Source of the DNA: Luteimonas panaciterrae
GTDB taxonomy: Bacteria > Pseudomonadota > Gammaproteobacteria > Xanthomonadales > Xanthomonadaceae
Assembly (NCBI RefSeq): GCF_020511115.1
Contig: NZ_JAJAVH010000007.1
Location: 310,001-374,000 of the forward strand
Direction: 5' to 3'
DNA length: 64,000 nucleotides
Shown: positions 52,593-61,184 of the stretch, in pieces
Layout: each line of letters starts with the position of its first letter
Numbering within the stretch: the first letter of the stretch is position 1
The notes under the pieces: generated by a model
Told to the model about the DNA's origin: nothing
Seen by the model: only the letters and a program-made list of their open reading frames with translations
Database searches by the model: none
Made by a program: the position numbers and the translations under genes

Positions 52593-53849
52593 ATGCAACG
52601 ATCCTTTCGAATCGCTGCCGGCCTGACCGGTCTTGCCCTCGCCGGCTCCGCCGCTGCCGCCGGGAAACCATTGTTCGTCGCCAGCCCCGCCGGCAAGGCG
52701 GCCGATGTCCGCAACGAGCGCGCGCTGGAAAATCTCTTCTCGCATCCCAGCACGCTCGACGTCCGGGTCACTTCCGTGGATGCCAGCGCCAGCGACAACG
52801 ACCAGATCGAGCTGGTGCTCGGCGGCCGCGTCCTGACCGCCGACCGCAGCCGCAGCGAGCGCACCGCGCGTGGCGACACCGTGTGGTACGGCCACGTCCG
52901 CGAGACCGCCGCCAAGCGTGTCCTGACCGCGCGCGAGACGTCGGCCGATCCGCTCAACGACGTGGTGCTGGTGCGCCACGGCAACCAGATCACCGGCAAC
53001 GCCCGCGTCGGCGGCAAGCTGTTCCGCATCAGGCCACTGCCGGACGGCACCACCGCCGTCGTCGAAGTCGACGAATCGCGCATGCCGGCCGAGCATCCGG
53101 ATCAGGCCTATCGCGAGATCCTCGACGCCGCCAAGCCCGCGGCCGACAAGAAGGGCGGCCTCGTCACCCCGACCGCGATCGATCCGGGCGCAACCGCGAC
53201 GATCCGCGTGCTCGTCGTCGCCACCCAGGCGGCGATCAATGCCTACGGCGGCGACATGCAGGCGCTGGCCGAACTCGCCGTCGCCGAGTCCAACCAGGGC
53301 TACGCCAACTCGAACGTCGGCATCAACATGGTGCTGGCCGGCTATAGCACGGTGAACTACAGCGAAGTGGGCATGAGCACCGACCTGTCGCGTTTCCGTG
53401 GCACCAGCGACGGCTACATGGACGGCATCCACACCACCCGCAACGACGTCGCCGCCGACGTCGCCGTGCTGATCGGCAACGACAGCTCGGCCTGCGGCCT
53501 CGCTTCGGGGATCGGCTCCACCGCGTCCACCGCCTTCGCCACCGCGTATTGGGACTGCGCCACCGGCTACTACAGCTTCGCGCACGAGATCGGCCATCTG
53601 CAGTCGGCGCGCCACGATCCGGCCACCGATTCCAGCACCTCGCCCTACAGCTACGGCCACGGCTACCGCCATCCGCAAAGCCAGTGGCGCACGATCATGG
53701 CCTACAACTGTTCGTCGAACTGCCCGCGCCTGAACTACTGGTCGAATCCGGACAAGACCTACAACGGCGCGCCGATGGGCACGGCCACCCAGAGCCACAA
53801 CCAGCGCGTGCTGGTGAACACCAAGGCGACCGTCGCCGGCTATCGCTGA
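52593..53849 (+). CDS. Secreted zinc metalloprotease of the M72/M12 type
   Basis: 418 residues. Signal peptide MQRSFRIAAGLTGLALAGSAAAAG, a propeptide to about residue 195, and a catalytic domain with AHEIGHLQSARHDP (His331, Glu332, His335 and the third ligand His341). This HExxHxxxxxH pattern with the following Asp and the later Met (TIMAYNCSSNCP) is the metzincin fold. It resembles peptidyl-Asp metalloendopeptidases. Cysteines in the C-terminal part could form disulphides. Secreted protease for nutrient degradation is a reasonable inference. Confidence 0.85.
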   Translation: MQRSFRIAAGLTGLALAGSAAAAGKPLFVASPAGKAADVRNERALENLFSHPSTLDVRVTSVDASASDNDQIELVLGGRVLTADRSRSERTARGDTVWYGHVRETAAKRVLTARETSADPLNDVVLVRHGNQITGNARVGGKLFRIRPLPDGTTAVVEVDESRMPAEHPDQAYREILDAAKPAADKKGGLVTPTAIDPGATATIRVLVVATQAAINAYGGDMQALAELAVAESNQGYANSNVGINMVLAGYSTVNYSEVGMSTDLSRFRGTSDGYMDGIHTTRNDVAADVAVLIGNDSSACGLASGIGSTASTAFATAYWDCATGYYSFAHEIGHLQSARHDPATDSSTSPYSYGHGYRHPQSQWRTIMAYNCSSNCPRLNYWSNPDKTYNGAPMGTATQSHNQRVLVNTKATVAGYR

Positions 53850-53873
53850 CGCACACGCAACTCCGGCACCCCG

Positions 53874-53905
53874 ACGCCGCGCGGTCATCCCGCGCGGCGT
53901 TTTTG
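53874..53905 (+). terminator. Rho-independent terminator of the metalloprotease gene
   Basis: ACGCCGCGCGG (53874-53884), loop TCATC, CCGCGCGGCGT (53890-53900), then TTTTG. Lies 25 bases after the stop. Confidence 0.88.
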
Positions 53906-53995
53906 TTGCCCGACGCGACAGTTCGTCCCAGGCGCCCGAAGCGCGGGCGGCGAACAGCCCTTAAACTATGCGCCCCTCCGCGAGAGCCGACGCCC

Positions 53996-54907
53996 ATGCA
54001 ATACCCCGAATGGATCTGGCACAACGGTGCGATCAAACACTGGGCGGAGGCGACGACGCACGTCATGTCGCACGTCGTGCACTACGGTTCCTCGGTGTTC
54101 GAAGGCATTCGCTGCTATGACACACCGAACGGCCCGGTCATCTTCCGCCTCACCGACCACAACAGGCGTCTGTTCGCCTCGGCCAAGATCTACGACATGG
54201 CGATGCCGTATTCGCTGGAGCAGCTCAACCAGGCCTGCCGTGAAGTGATCCACGCCAACAACAACACCACTGATTACCTGCGTCCGGTCGCCTATCGCGG
54301 CCTCGGCGGGTTCGGCCTGTCGGCCGACACACCCACCGACGTCGCCGTCGCGACCTGGAAGATGGGCCAGTACCTCGGTGCCGGCGTGCTCGCGCAAGGC
54401 ATCGACGCCTGCGTCTCCAGCTGGCAGCGCTTCGCGCCGAACACGCTGCCAGCCGGTGCCAAGGCCGGCGGCAATTATCTTTCCGGACAACTGGTCGCAC
54501 GCGAAGCGCGCCGGCTCGGCTTCGGCGAAGGCATCGCGCTCGCCTCCACCGGTCTGCTCAGCGAAGGCGCAGGCGAGAACCTGTTCCTCGTCTTCGACGG
54601 CGCACTGCACACCACGCCGGTCAGCGCCGCGCTGCTCAACGGCATCACCCGCAACACCATCATCACGCTGGCGCGCGATGCCGGCATCGAAGTGGTCGAA
54701 CGCGACCTGCCGCGCGAATACCTGTACCTGTGCGACGAGCTTTTCATGTGCGGCACGGCGGCGGAGATCACGCCGATCCGCTCGGTCGACGGCCGCCAGG
54801 TCGGCGCCGGCAAGCCGGGACCGGTGACGCAAAAGCTGCAGGAATTGTTCTTCGGCCTGTTCGACGGCAAGACGCCGGACAAATACGGCTGGCTCGAAGC
54901 GGTGTAA
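53996..54907 (+). CDS. ilvE: Branched-chain amino acid aminotransferase
   Basis: 303 residues from ATG 53996. PLP-dependent transfer of the amino group from glutamate to branched-chain keto acids. The PLP lysine is Lys156 in LPAGAKAGGNYLSGQLVAREARRLGFGEGIAL; LSEGAGENLFLV and GTAAEITPIRSVDGR are the other signatures. Length 303 against 309 in E. coli. It follows the metalloprotease terminator and stands alone. Identity secure. Confidence 0.95.
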   Translation: MQYPEWIWHNGAIKHWAEATTHVMSHVVHYGSSVFEGIRCYDTPNGPVIFRLTDHNRRLFASAKIYDMAMPYSLEQLNQACREVIHANNNTTDYLRPVAYRGLGGFGLSADTPTDVAVATWKMGQYLGAGVLAQGIDACVSSWQRFAPNTLPAGAKAGGNYLSGQLVAREARRLGFGEGIALASTGLLSEGAGENLFLVFDGALHTTPVSAALLNGITRNTIITLARDAGIEVVERDLPREYLYLCDELFMCGTAAEITPIRSVDGRQVGAGKPGPVTQKLQELFFGLFDGKTPDKYGWLEAV

Positions 54908-54938
54908 GCACTGCCGTGTGATGGCATCGCGCGAGCGG

Positions 54939-56291
54939 TTACGCGCTTGCGCCGTTGCCATTCCTTTCCGGCGTGAACGACAACGTCGCCACCACGCCCT
55001 TTTCTTCTCCCGGCACTACGCGCACGCCCCATCCGTACAACGCGCACAAGCGGCGCACGATCGACAGACCGATGCCGCCGCCCTGCGAATGCTCGGCGTG
55101 TGTGCCGCGATAACCGCGCTCGAACAGGCGCGCCGCATCCTCGGCGCTCAGGCCCGGACCGGAATCGATCACGTCGACCGATTTCTCGCGCAACCGCACG
55201 ATCACCTCGCCCTGGGCCGTGTACTTCACCGCATTGCCGATCAGATTGCCGAGCGCGACGTTCACCGCCGCTTCCGGCGCGTCGACCACCAATCCGCGCT
55301 GGCCTTCGATGCGCAGTTCCAGCGGCTTGCCGCCGAGCTGGCTGCGATGCGTATCGAGCAGTTGCTCGGCGACCCTGGCGACGTCGGTATTGCCATGACC
55401 TCGCTCGTTGCGCGAGAGCAGCAGCAGCGCGCTGATCAGGTCGGTGCATTGCTGCTCGGCGCGCTGGATGCGCTGCAACCGGGAGCGCGCCTTCTCGTCG
55501 AGATCGGGCTTGGACAGCAGCAGCTCCACCGCGCCCTTCACCACCGCCAGCGGCGTGCGCAATTCATGGCTGACGTCGGCGTTGAATTCGCGATCGCGCT
55601 TGACCACCTCGGTCAGCCGCGTGGCGTAATCGTCCAGTGCCGAGGCGAGCTGGCCGACTTCGTCGTCTGGGAAATGGGCGGCCAAATTCTGCGGCTCGGC
55701 GTTCTCGCCGGACGTCTGCAGGCGGCGCGCAAGTTCCGACACCGGCTTCATCACTCGCGATGCCGACCACCAGCCCACCACCAGCGAGAGCAAGGTGAAG
55801 GTGATCACCGAGCCGTACAGGGCACGATTGAACTGCTCCTGGCCACGGCTCGCCTGCGTCATGTCATACGCGAGGAAAAACCATTCCTTCTGCGTTTTCC
55901 GCACCGCGAGCTTGTACGAGAACGCGCGCCCCTGCTCGTCCTCGCCGCTGAGGTTGTGAATTCCGTCGCCCAGTTCGTACCAGTCCGGCTGATCCGCGCG
56001 CAGCGCCTCGAAACGGTCTTGCTTGACCACGCGCGCCAGCATCTGTTGCACCGGCAGGTCGGGGCTCTGGTTGGGATTGGTGTAATAGCGCCGCGCGTAC
56101 TCGTCGATGTTCTTGTTCATCACGTCTTCGACCAGCGTGTTCTCGACGCGATTGCGCGTCCAGTTCGTGGCGAAGGCGAACAGCGTCGTCAGCCCGAAGC
56201 CGAGCAGGACGAACGACAGGATGATGCGGCTTCTCAGCCGCCGGCGGTAACGAGTTTTTCGTCGCCGGGTGCGACCGTTAGGCGTTCGCAT
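54939..56291 (-). CDS. Sensor histidine kinase
   Basis: 450 residues from ATG 56291, which overlaps the response-regulator stop by 14 bases; an earlier ATG at 56321 is inside that gene. Basic N-terminus, a transmembrane helix (about 20-40), a periplasmic domain of about 110 residues, a second helix (about 158-180), HAMP-like linker, then the H-box DVSHELRTPLAVVKGAVELL, N-box GNLIGNAVKYT, G1 DSGPGLS and G2 GGGIGLSIVRRLC. Signal unknown; the input domain has no recognised family. Confidence 0.9.
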   Translation of the reverse strand: MRTPNGRTRRRKTRYRRRLRSRIILSFVLLGFGLTTLFAFATNWTRNRVENTLVEDVMNKNIDEYARRYYTNPNQSPDLPVQQMLARVVKQDRFEALRADQPDWYELGDGIHNLSGEDEQGRAFSYKLAVRKTQKEWFFLAYDMTQASRGQEQFNRALYGSVITFTLLSLVVGWWSASRVMKPVSELARRLQTSGENAEPQNLAAHFPDDEVGQLASALDDYATRLTEVVKRDREFNADVSHELRTPLAVVKGAVELLLSKPDLDEKARSRLQRIQRAEQQCTDLISALLLLSRNERGHGNTDVARVAEQLLDTHRSQLGGKPLELRIEGQRGLVVDAPEAAVNVALGNLIGNAVKYTAQGEVIVRLREKSVDVIDSGPGLSAEDAARLFERGYRGTHAEHSQGGGIGLSIVRRLCALYGWGVRVVPGEEKGVVATLSFTPERNGNGASA

Positions 56292-56961
56292 CGGGCGCGG
56301 CGATGCGGTATCCGATGCCATGGCGGGTCTGGATCAGCGGGGTCTCGAAGGGCTTGTCGACCACGGCGCGCAGGCCGTGGATGTGCACACGCAACGAGTC
56401 GGAATCGGGCAGTTCCTCGCCCCAGACGCGGGTTTCCAGTTCCTGTCGCGTGACCACGGCGGGCGACGCTTCCATCAGCGCCTGCAGGATCTTCAGCGCG
56501 GTCGGGTTGAGCTGCAGCAGCTTGCCCTCGCGGCGCACTTCCAGCGTGTCGAGGTTGTACTCCAGATCGCCCACCTCGAGCACGCGCGTCTGCACGCCGC
56601 GGCCGCGACGCGCCAGCGCGTTGAGGCGCACTTCCACTTCCTGCAGCGCGAACGGCTTGATCAGGTAATCGTCGGCGCCGGAGTCGAAGCCAGCCAGCTT
56701 GTTGTCGAGGCTGTCACGCGCGGTGAGCATGAGCACCGGCGTCTGCTTGCGCGCTTCGTTGCGCAGCTTGCGGCAGACTTCGAGGCCGTCGATGCCGGGC
56801 AGGTTGAGGTCGAGTACCACCGCGTCGAAATCGTGGACGACGGCCAGATGCAGGCCCGTGACGCCGTCGGCGGCGAAGTCGACCGTATGGCCGCGGTCTT
56901 CAAGATAGTCGCCGAGGTTGGCGGCGATGTCCTGGTTGTCTTCGATTACGAGGATGCGCAT
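56278..56961 (-). CDS. OmpR-family response regulator
   Basis: 227 residues from ATG 56961. Receiver domain with MRILVIEDNQDIAANLGDYLEDRG, phospho-acceptor Asp in DAVVLDLNLPGIDGLEVC, ARDSLDNKLAGFDSGADDYLIKPF, followed by a winged-helix effector (LELNPTALKILQALMEASP..., VHIHGLRAVVDKPFETPLIQTRHGIGYRIA). It pairs with the overlapping sensor kinase. Regulon unknown. Confidence 0.92.
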   Translation of the reverse strand: MRILVIEDNQDIAANLGDYLEDRGHTVDFAADGVTGLHLAVVHDFDAVVLDLNLPGIDGLEVCRKLRNEARKQTPVLMLTARDSLDNKLAGFDSGADDYLIKPFALQEVEVRLNALARRGRGVQTRVLEVGDLEYNLDTLEVRREGKLLQLNPTALKILQALMEASPAVVTRQELETRVWGEELPDSDSLRVHIHGLRAVVDKPFETPLIQTRHGIGYRIAAPDANA

Positions 56962-57357
56962 CAATCGGTTGTCCTTTGGGGTCAAGGTCAGACCCGTGTC
57001 ACGGGCCGCGGTTCCCCTGCGTGAGCAATCATGGATTCTGTCACACAGGACGGCGCCCTCGCTGGGCACGCTCGTTTCCTGTTCGACCGGGTCTCGGTGC
57101 GGAAAACAAAAGGCCCAAGCGAGGTCATCGCCTGGGCCAAATAAAGGACTGCCCCGATTACCGTAATCCGCTGACTGACCTGAAGGAACGACCTGGAGAG
57201 AGCGGAGAAATTCCGGTCTGGGCACCTTACGGGCCGGGGGGTTAGGTGGCTGTTAAACCGGCTTCCGATTTTCGGCTGCATCCCCGAACAGGGACTGAAA
57301 AGCCCTGAAAAATGATGTAACTGACTGTTTTTAAACAATCAAAAGCAGTTGAGGGGT
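56962..57357. other. Gap between response regulator and rimK with candidate sRNA
   Basis: About 400 bases without a credible gene. On the minus strand TTGATT (57342-57337) and TACATC (57319-57314), 17 bases apart, could be a promoter. GATTAC/GTAATC (near 57157-57169) is an inverted repeat, and a terminator follows at 57100-57137. This would make a transcript of about 200 bases. Confidence 0.35.
57100..57137 (-). terminator. Terminator facing the minus strand, downstream of rimK
   Basis: GGCCCA (57111-57116) and TGGGCC (57132-57137) plus inner GCGA/TCGC pairs form a stem; on the minus strand TTTTGTTTTCC follows. It ends the rimB-rimK transcript or a small RNA. Confidence 0.75.
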
Positions 57358-58275
57358 TCAGCCAGTCTTGCGCCGGCGCGTCTGCCGGGCCGGCTGCACC
57401 TGGGTGGCGATGTGGTCGATGATGTTGCCGGCGATGTCGACGCCGGTGGCCTGCTCGATACCTTCCAGCCCCGGCGAAGCGTTCACTTCCAGCACCAGCG
57501 GCCCGCGCTTTGAGTGGATCAGATCGACGCCCGCGATGCCCAGGCCCAGCACCTGCGCCGCCCGCACCGCCACCGCCTGCTGCGCCGCAGTCGCCAGGGC
57601 CGCCTTGCCGCTGCCGCCGCGATGCAGGTTGGAACGGAAGTCGCCGGCCGGCGCCTGCCGACGCATCGCCGCGACCACCCGGCCGCCGACCACGAAGCAG
57701 CGCAGATCGGCACCGCCCGCCTCCTCGATGAATTCCTGGACGAGGAAGTTGGCGTACAGGCCGCGCAATGTCTCGATCACGCTGCGCGAGGCAGAGAGCT
57801 TCTCGGTCAGCATCACGCCCGAGCCCTGTGAACCCTCGTTGAGCTTGATCACATGCGGCGGCGCGCCGAGCATCGACAGCAGATCGGTGGTGTCGTCGGG
57901 GTTGTCGCCGAATACCGTCGCCGGCAGATCGATCCCCTCCGCCGCCAGCAACTGATGGCATTGCAGTTTGTCGCGCGCGCGCGCGATCGCCGTCGACGGA
58001 TTGGGCGTGTAGGTGCCCATCAACTCGAACTGGCGCAACACCGCGCTGCCGTAACGCGTAACGGACGCGCCGATGCGCGGGATCACTGCGTTGTAGTCGG
58101 CGATCGGCTTGCCCTTGTAGTGCATGTCGAAGCCGCTGGCGGTGATGCGCATGTAGCAACGCAACGGATCGAGCACGCGCACGCTGTGGTGCCGCTCACG
58201 CGCGGCCTCCACCAGACGGCGGGTCGAATAGAGCAGGCTGTTGCGCGAGAGGATGGCGAGTTTCACGGGTGTCAC
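57358..58275 (-). CDS. rimK: RimK-type glutamate ligase
   Basis: 305 residues from GTG 58275, which overlaps the rimB TGA by 4 bases (GTGA). ATP-grasp ligase that adds glutamates to the C-terminus of ribosomal protein S6 in enteric bacteria. N-terminal [17 protein letters not shown] and [10 protein letters not shown], the grasp lid [18 protein letters not shown], Mg-binding [31 protein letters not shown] are the RimK pattern. The C-terminal basic tail ([10 protein letters not shown]) is usual. rimB is coupled upstream; rimA is not found nearby. Confidence 0.93.
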   Translation of the reverse strand: MTPVKLAILSRNSLLYSTRRLVEAARERHHSVRVLDPLRCYMRITASGFDMHYKGKPIADYNAVIPRIGASVTRYGSAVLRQFELMGTYTPNPSTAIARARDKLQCHQLLAAEGIDLPATVFGDNPDDTTDLLSMLGAPPHVIKLNEGSQGSGVMLTEKLSASRSVIETLRGLYANFLVQEFIEEAGGADLRCFVVGGRVVAAMRRQAPAGDFRSNLHRGGSGKAALATAAQQAVAVRAAQVLGLGIAGVDLIHSKRGPLVLEVNASPGLEGIEQATGVDIAGNIIDHIATQVQPARQTRRRKTG

Positions 58276-58721
58276 GCGATGGACGAGTGGATGGGCCGCG
58301 GCGGTTTGCCGTGGACGGAAGACTGTGCGGGGTCGACCATGAACGCCCCCGCCATGGCGCTGCGCCCGAGCAGCATCGGGAACAGCATGCCGCCGCGATC
58401 GGTCAGATTGATTTCAATCTCGCGCGTGACGCCGGCCAGTTGCAATTGCGTGCGCAGGAAGGGACGGCGCGTGCGGTGTCCGCCGGAGTCGACCACGTCG
58501 CGCTCCTCGATGAGCGGTGCGATCGCCTCCACGACATGGGAGGGCCGCGTTTTCCACGGCGTGATCCTGAATCCCACCCAGGGCGCCCCGCCTTCGGTGA
58601 AGCGCCACTGCGTATCGACGTGCAGCGCCGAACTGCGCGCGCCGGTATCCACCTTGGCGCGCAGACGCGTGATTCCGAGCGATGGCAGCGCCACCCATTC
58701 CCGCCAGCCGAGCACGATCAT
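58272..58721 (-). CDS. rimB: RimB retropepsin-like protease (RimK-associated)
   Basis: 149 residues. The PF05618 family, often misnamed ATP-dependent zinc protease, is a retropepsin-like aspartic protease with [11 protein letters not shown] (Asp25 catalytic). In RimBK systems it trims the poly-glutamate tail that RimK adds to ribosomal protein S6. The stop overlaps the rimK start, so the ligase and protease are made together. The tail HSSIA is variable. Expression is from the plus-side promoter region shared with the small ORF and the depolymerase. Confidence 0.88.
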   Translation of the reverse strand: MIVLGWREWVALPSLGITRLRAKVDTGARSSALHVDTQWRFTEGGAPWVGFRITPWKTRPSHVVEAIAPLIEERDVVDSGGHRTRRPFLRTQLQLAGVTREIEINLTDRGGMLFPMLLGRSAMAGAFMVDPAQSSVHGKPPRPIHSSIA

Positions 58722-58865
58722 CGCTGCTGTACCTTCGTTCTTTGCGGGGACGCCAGTGTGGGGAGAAGCGCCGAATAAATCCGTTATTCCATCCCGGCCG
58801 CGCGAACAACCATCGGGAAATCAAAAACCTAGCCAACGCGGGTCGCTCCGACCAAACATTCCGAC

Positions 58866-58900
58866 TAAAAACGGCGGCACGCCAGAGAGCGTGCCGCCGT
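58866..58900 (-). terminator. Rho-independent terminator on the minus strand with no annotated gene ahead of it
   Basis: A perfect 12-bp stem (ACGGCGGCACGC, 58871-58882, with 58889-58900), loop of six, then TTTTTAG on the minus strand. rimB starts downstream of it, so it must serve a transcript from 58900-59160, best explained by the small ORF at 58966-59067. Confidence 0.8.
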
Positions 58901-58965
58901 CGGAATCTGGAACGGATGACAGGAGCCGAACCGTGCTCATAGCTTAGCCGGAGTAGCCGTGCGCG

Positions 58966-59067
58966 TCATTTTTTTCGGGGTGCCACGGATGCGCCGATCG
59001 GCATCCCGCAACCGCCGCGGAATGCGACCGCCTTCAAGTCCTCACTCATGACTTCGGCGGACGTCAT
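58966..59067 (-). CDS. Candidate 33-residue small protein
   Basis: ATG 59067, preceded by GAGGGA with 6-base spacing, encodes MTSAEVMSEDLKAVAFRGGC and GMPIGASVAPRKK. A seven-A run stands immediately before the TGA, so a frameshift (or a sequencing slip) would extend it by about 10 residues. A strong terminator follows 66 bases after the stop. Codon use resembles neighbours. No family is recognised. One Cys and the GGCGMPIGAS stretch are notable. It explains the otherwise orphan terminator, but expression is unproven. Confidence 0.4.
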   Translation of the reverse strand: MTSAEVMSEDLKAVAFRGGCGMPIGASVAPRKK

Positions 59068-59183
59068 GCCATTTCCCTCATAGGTTTCTCTCGCACATGC
59101 CCCATCGGACGATGGCGCGCGCACCGGCGCGGTGGCTCACTGCGGGCACGCCGGGGCCGCTCCCCGGTTCAGGGAGTCACCAT

Positions 59184-61001
59184 ATGTCCATCGCATCTCG
59201 CGCGCTCCAAGGGCCCGCGCGCCGCTTGGCCCGACTGCTCCTGCTGTCCGCGCTGTCGTTGTCGTCGCTGTTCTGCGTGCCGGCACTGGCCTCCACCGAA
59301 GTGACCGGCTTCGGCAGCAACCCCGGCAACCTACGCATGTTCAAGTACGTGCCCGCCGGCCTGCCCGCCGATGCACCATTGGTGGTCGCCATGCACGGCT
59401 GCGTGCAAAGCGCGTCCAGTTACGACGCCGAAACCGGCTGGGAAATGCTGGCCGAACGATGGCGCTTCGCGGTGTTGCTGCCGCAGCAGCAGAGCGGCAA
59501 CAACATCCTCTCCTGCTTCAACTGGTTCGAACCCGGCGACACTACCCGCGGCCAAGGCGAAGCACTGTCGATCAAACAGATGATCGATCGCATGCATGCC
59601 GACCACGCCACCTCGACCGGCCGCGTCTACGTCACCGGCCTCTCCTCCGGCGGCGCGATGGCCGCCGTGATGCTGGCCACCTATCCGGAGGTGTTTGCCG
59701 GCGGCGCCATCGTCGCCGGCCTGCCCTACCGCTGCGCGACCTCGTCCACGCAGGCATCCAGCTGCATGTCGCCGGGCGTCGACCAGACGCCGCAGCAATG
59801 GGGTGACAAGGTCCGCGCGGCCAGCACGCACGGCGGACCGTGGCCGATCGTTTCGATCTGGCAGGGAGATGCCGACGCCACGGTCAAGCCGATGAACGCA
59901 ACCGAGCTGATGCAGCAGTGGACCAACGTGCACGGCATCGACCAGACGCCCGACGTCGAGGACAGCGTCGCCGGCTATCCGCACAGGGTCTATCGCGATG
60001 CTGCCGGCAACGCGCTCGTGGAGACCTACACCATTTCGGGCATGGGGCATGGCGTGCCGGTCGATCCCGGCAGCGGCGAAAGCCAGTGCGGCACCGCCGG
60101 CGCCTACGTGCTCGATGTGAACATCTGCTCGAGCTACTACATCGCCCGCTTCTGGGGCCTGGACGACCTGGACCCGAACCCGCCGCAAGTCACGCTGACC
60201 GCACCGGCCGACGGCGCCGCGGTCAGCGGCACGGTGACGCTCGCCGCCGATGCCAGTGATGACATCGGCGTGGAACGGGTCGAGTTCCTGCTCGACGGCG
60301 GCCTGCTCGGCAGCGACGCCAGCGCCCCCTACTCCCTGCAATGGAACAGCACCACCGCCAGCAACGGCGCGCATCAGCTGCAGGCGCGCGCGCTCGATCT
60401 CGCCGGCAACAGCGCGTCCTCCAACGCCATCACCGTGCAGGTCAGCGGCGGCGGCGATGTACCGCTGGTCGTGGAATTCGACAACGAGGACGTGAACGAC
60501 GGCTACGTCAAAGCCAACGCCGACGGCAGCGGCGCTGCGATCGGCACGTATGAAAGCAGCTTCGGCCTGGCCAGCGGCCGCGGCGCCGATGGCAAGCTCA
60601 ACCGCAGCGTGCTCTCGTTCGACACCTCGTCGCTGCCCGACAGCGCGCAGATCGTCTCCGCAACCCTCAGCGTCGCCTACCGCAGCGCCAGCGGCGATCC
60701 CTGGAGCCAGCCGTCAGGCAACCGTCTGCTGATCGACGTGCGGCGCGGCTGCTTCACTGGCTGCACGATCGAAGCCGGCGACTACGCCGCCGCGGCCGAC
60801 GCCAACGCGGTCGCGGAACTGACGCGCTTCACCGGCGGCCGCCAGAGTTCCAGCGCGTTCGATGCAGCGGGATTGGGGGCCATCAATCGCACGGGACGCA
60901 CACAGCTGCGGCTGCGCTTCGAACAGGCGCAGACGAGCACGAACTACCTGTGGATCGATCGCGGCGCCAGCGCCAAGCTGCGGGTGGAGTATCGGCCATA
61001 G
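59184..61001 (+). CDS. Secreted PHB-depolymerase-like esterase with Ig-like and C-terminal beta domains
   Basis: 605 residues from ATG 59184 with AGGGAG seven bases ahead. Signal peptide to about residue 38 (ARRLARLLLLSALSLSSLFCVPALAS). Catalytic domain to about 345: oxyanion VVAMHGCVQSASSY, lipase box GLSSGG (Ser154), then Asp and His (SGMGHGVPVDPG). Residues about 348-435 are an Ig-like domain (VTLTAPADGAAVSGTVTLAADASDDIGVERVEFLLDG...), and 440-605 a DNRLRE-like beta-sandwich. It is an extracellular polyester or feruloyl-type esterase; the polymer is unknown. Confidence 0.88.
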   Translation: MSIASRALQGPARRLARLLLLSALSLSSLFCVPALASTEVTGFGSNPGNLRMFKYVPAGLPADAPLVVAMHGCVQSASSYDAETGWEMLAERWRFAVLLPQQQSGNNILSCFNWFEPGDTTRGQGEALSIKQMIDRMHADHATSTGRVYVTGLSSGGAMAAVMLATYPEVFAGGAIVAGLPYRCATSSTQASSCMSPGVDQTPQQWGDKVRAASTHGGPWPIVSIWQGDADATVKPMNATELMQQWTNVHGIDQTPDVEDSVAGYPHRVYRDAAGNALVETYTISGMGHGVPVDPGSGESQCGTAGAYVLDVNICSSYYIARFWGLDDLDPNPPQVTLTAPADGAAVSGTVTLAADASDDIGVERVEFLLDGGLLGSDASAPYSLQWNSTTASNGAHQLQARALDLAGNSASSNAITVQVSGGGDVPLVVEFDNEDVNDGYVKANADGSGAAIGTYESSFGLASGRGADGKLNRSVLSFDTSSLPDSAQIVSATLSVAYRSASGDPWSQPSGNRLLIDVRRGCFTGCTIEAGDYAAAADANAVAELTRFTGGRQSSSAFDAAGLGAINRTGRTQLRLRFEQAQTSTNYLWIDRGASAKLRVEYRP

Positions 61002-61184
61002 GGCGGGAACGCACAGCGCGCGGCACGCCGATGACGTCGCCGCGCACGGCCTGATGAAACAGATCGCACGGTCGCATGCGCAATTTCCCGGAGCGCTTCG
61101 GCTGATTGAATCCCGCCAGGAAACTGACCCGGACGTCTGCATCGAAGCCTGGCTGAGTAGCCAAGCGGCCTTACGCCTTCGAGC

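Noticed and set aside
56988-57338. A 116-residue minus-strand open frame in the gap after rimK
   Set aside because: It crosses the terminator hairpin and has no ribosome site or recognisable features.
58900-58960. GGTTCGGCTCC followed by GTTCCA on the minus strand, reminiscent of a tRNA or tmRNA 3' end
   Set aside because: T-stem bases do not pair and no complementary 5' acceptor segment is present at the right distance.
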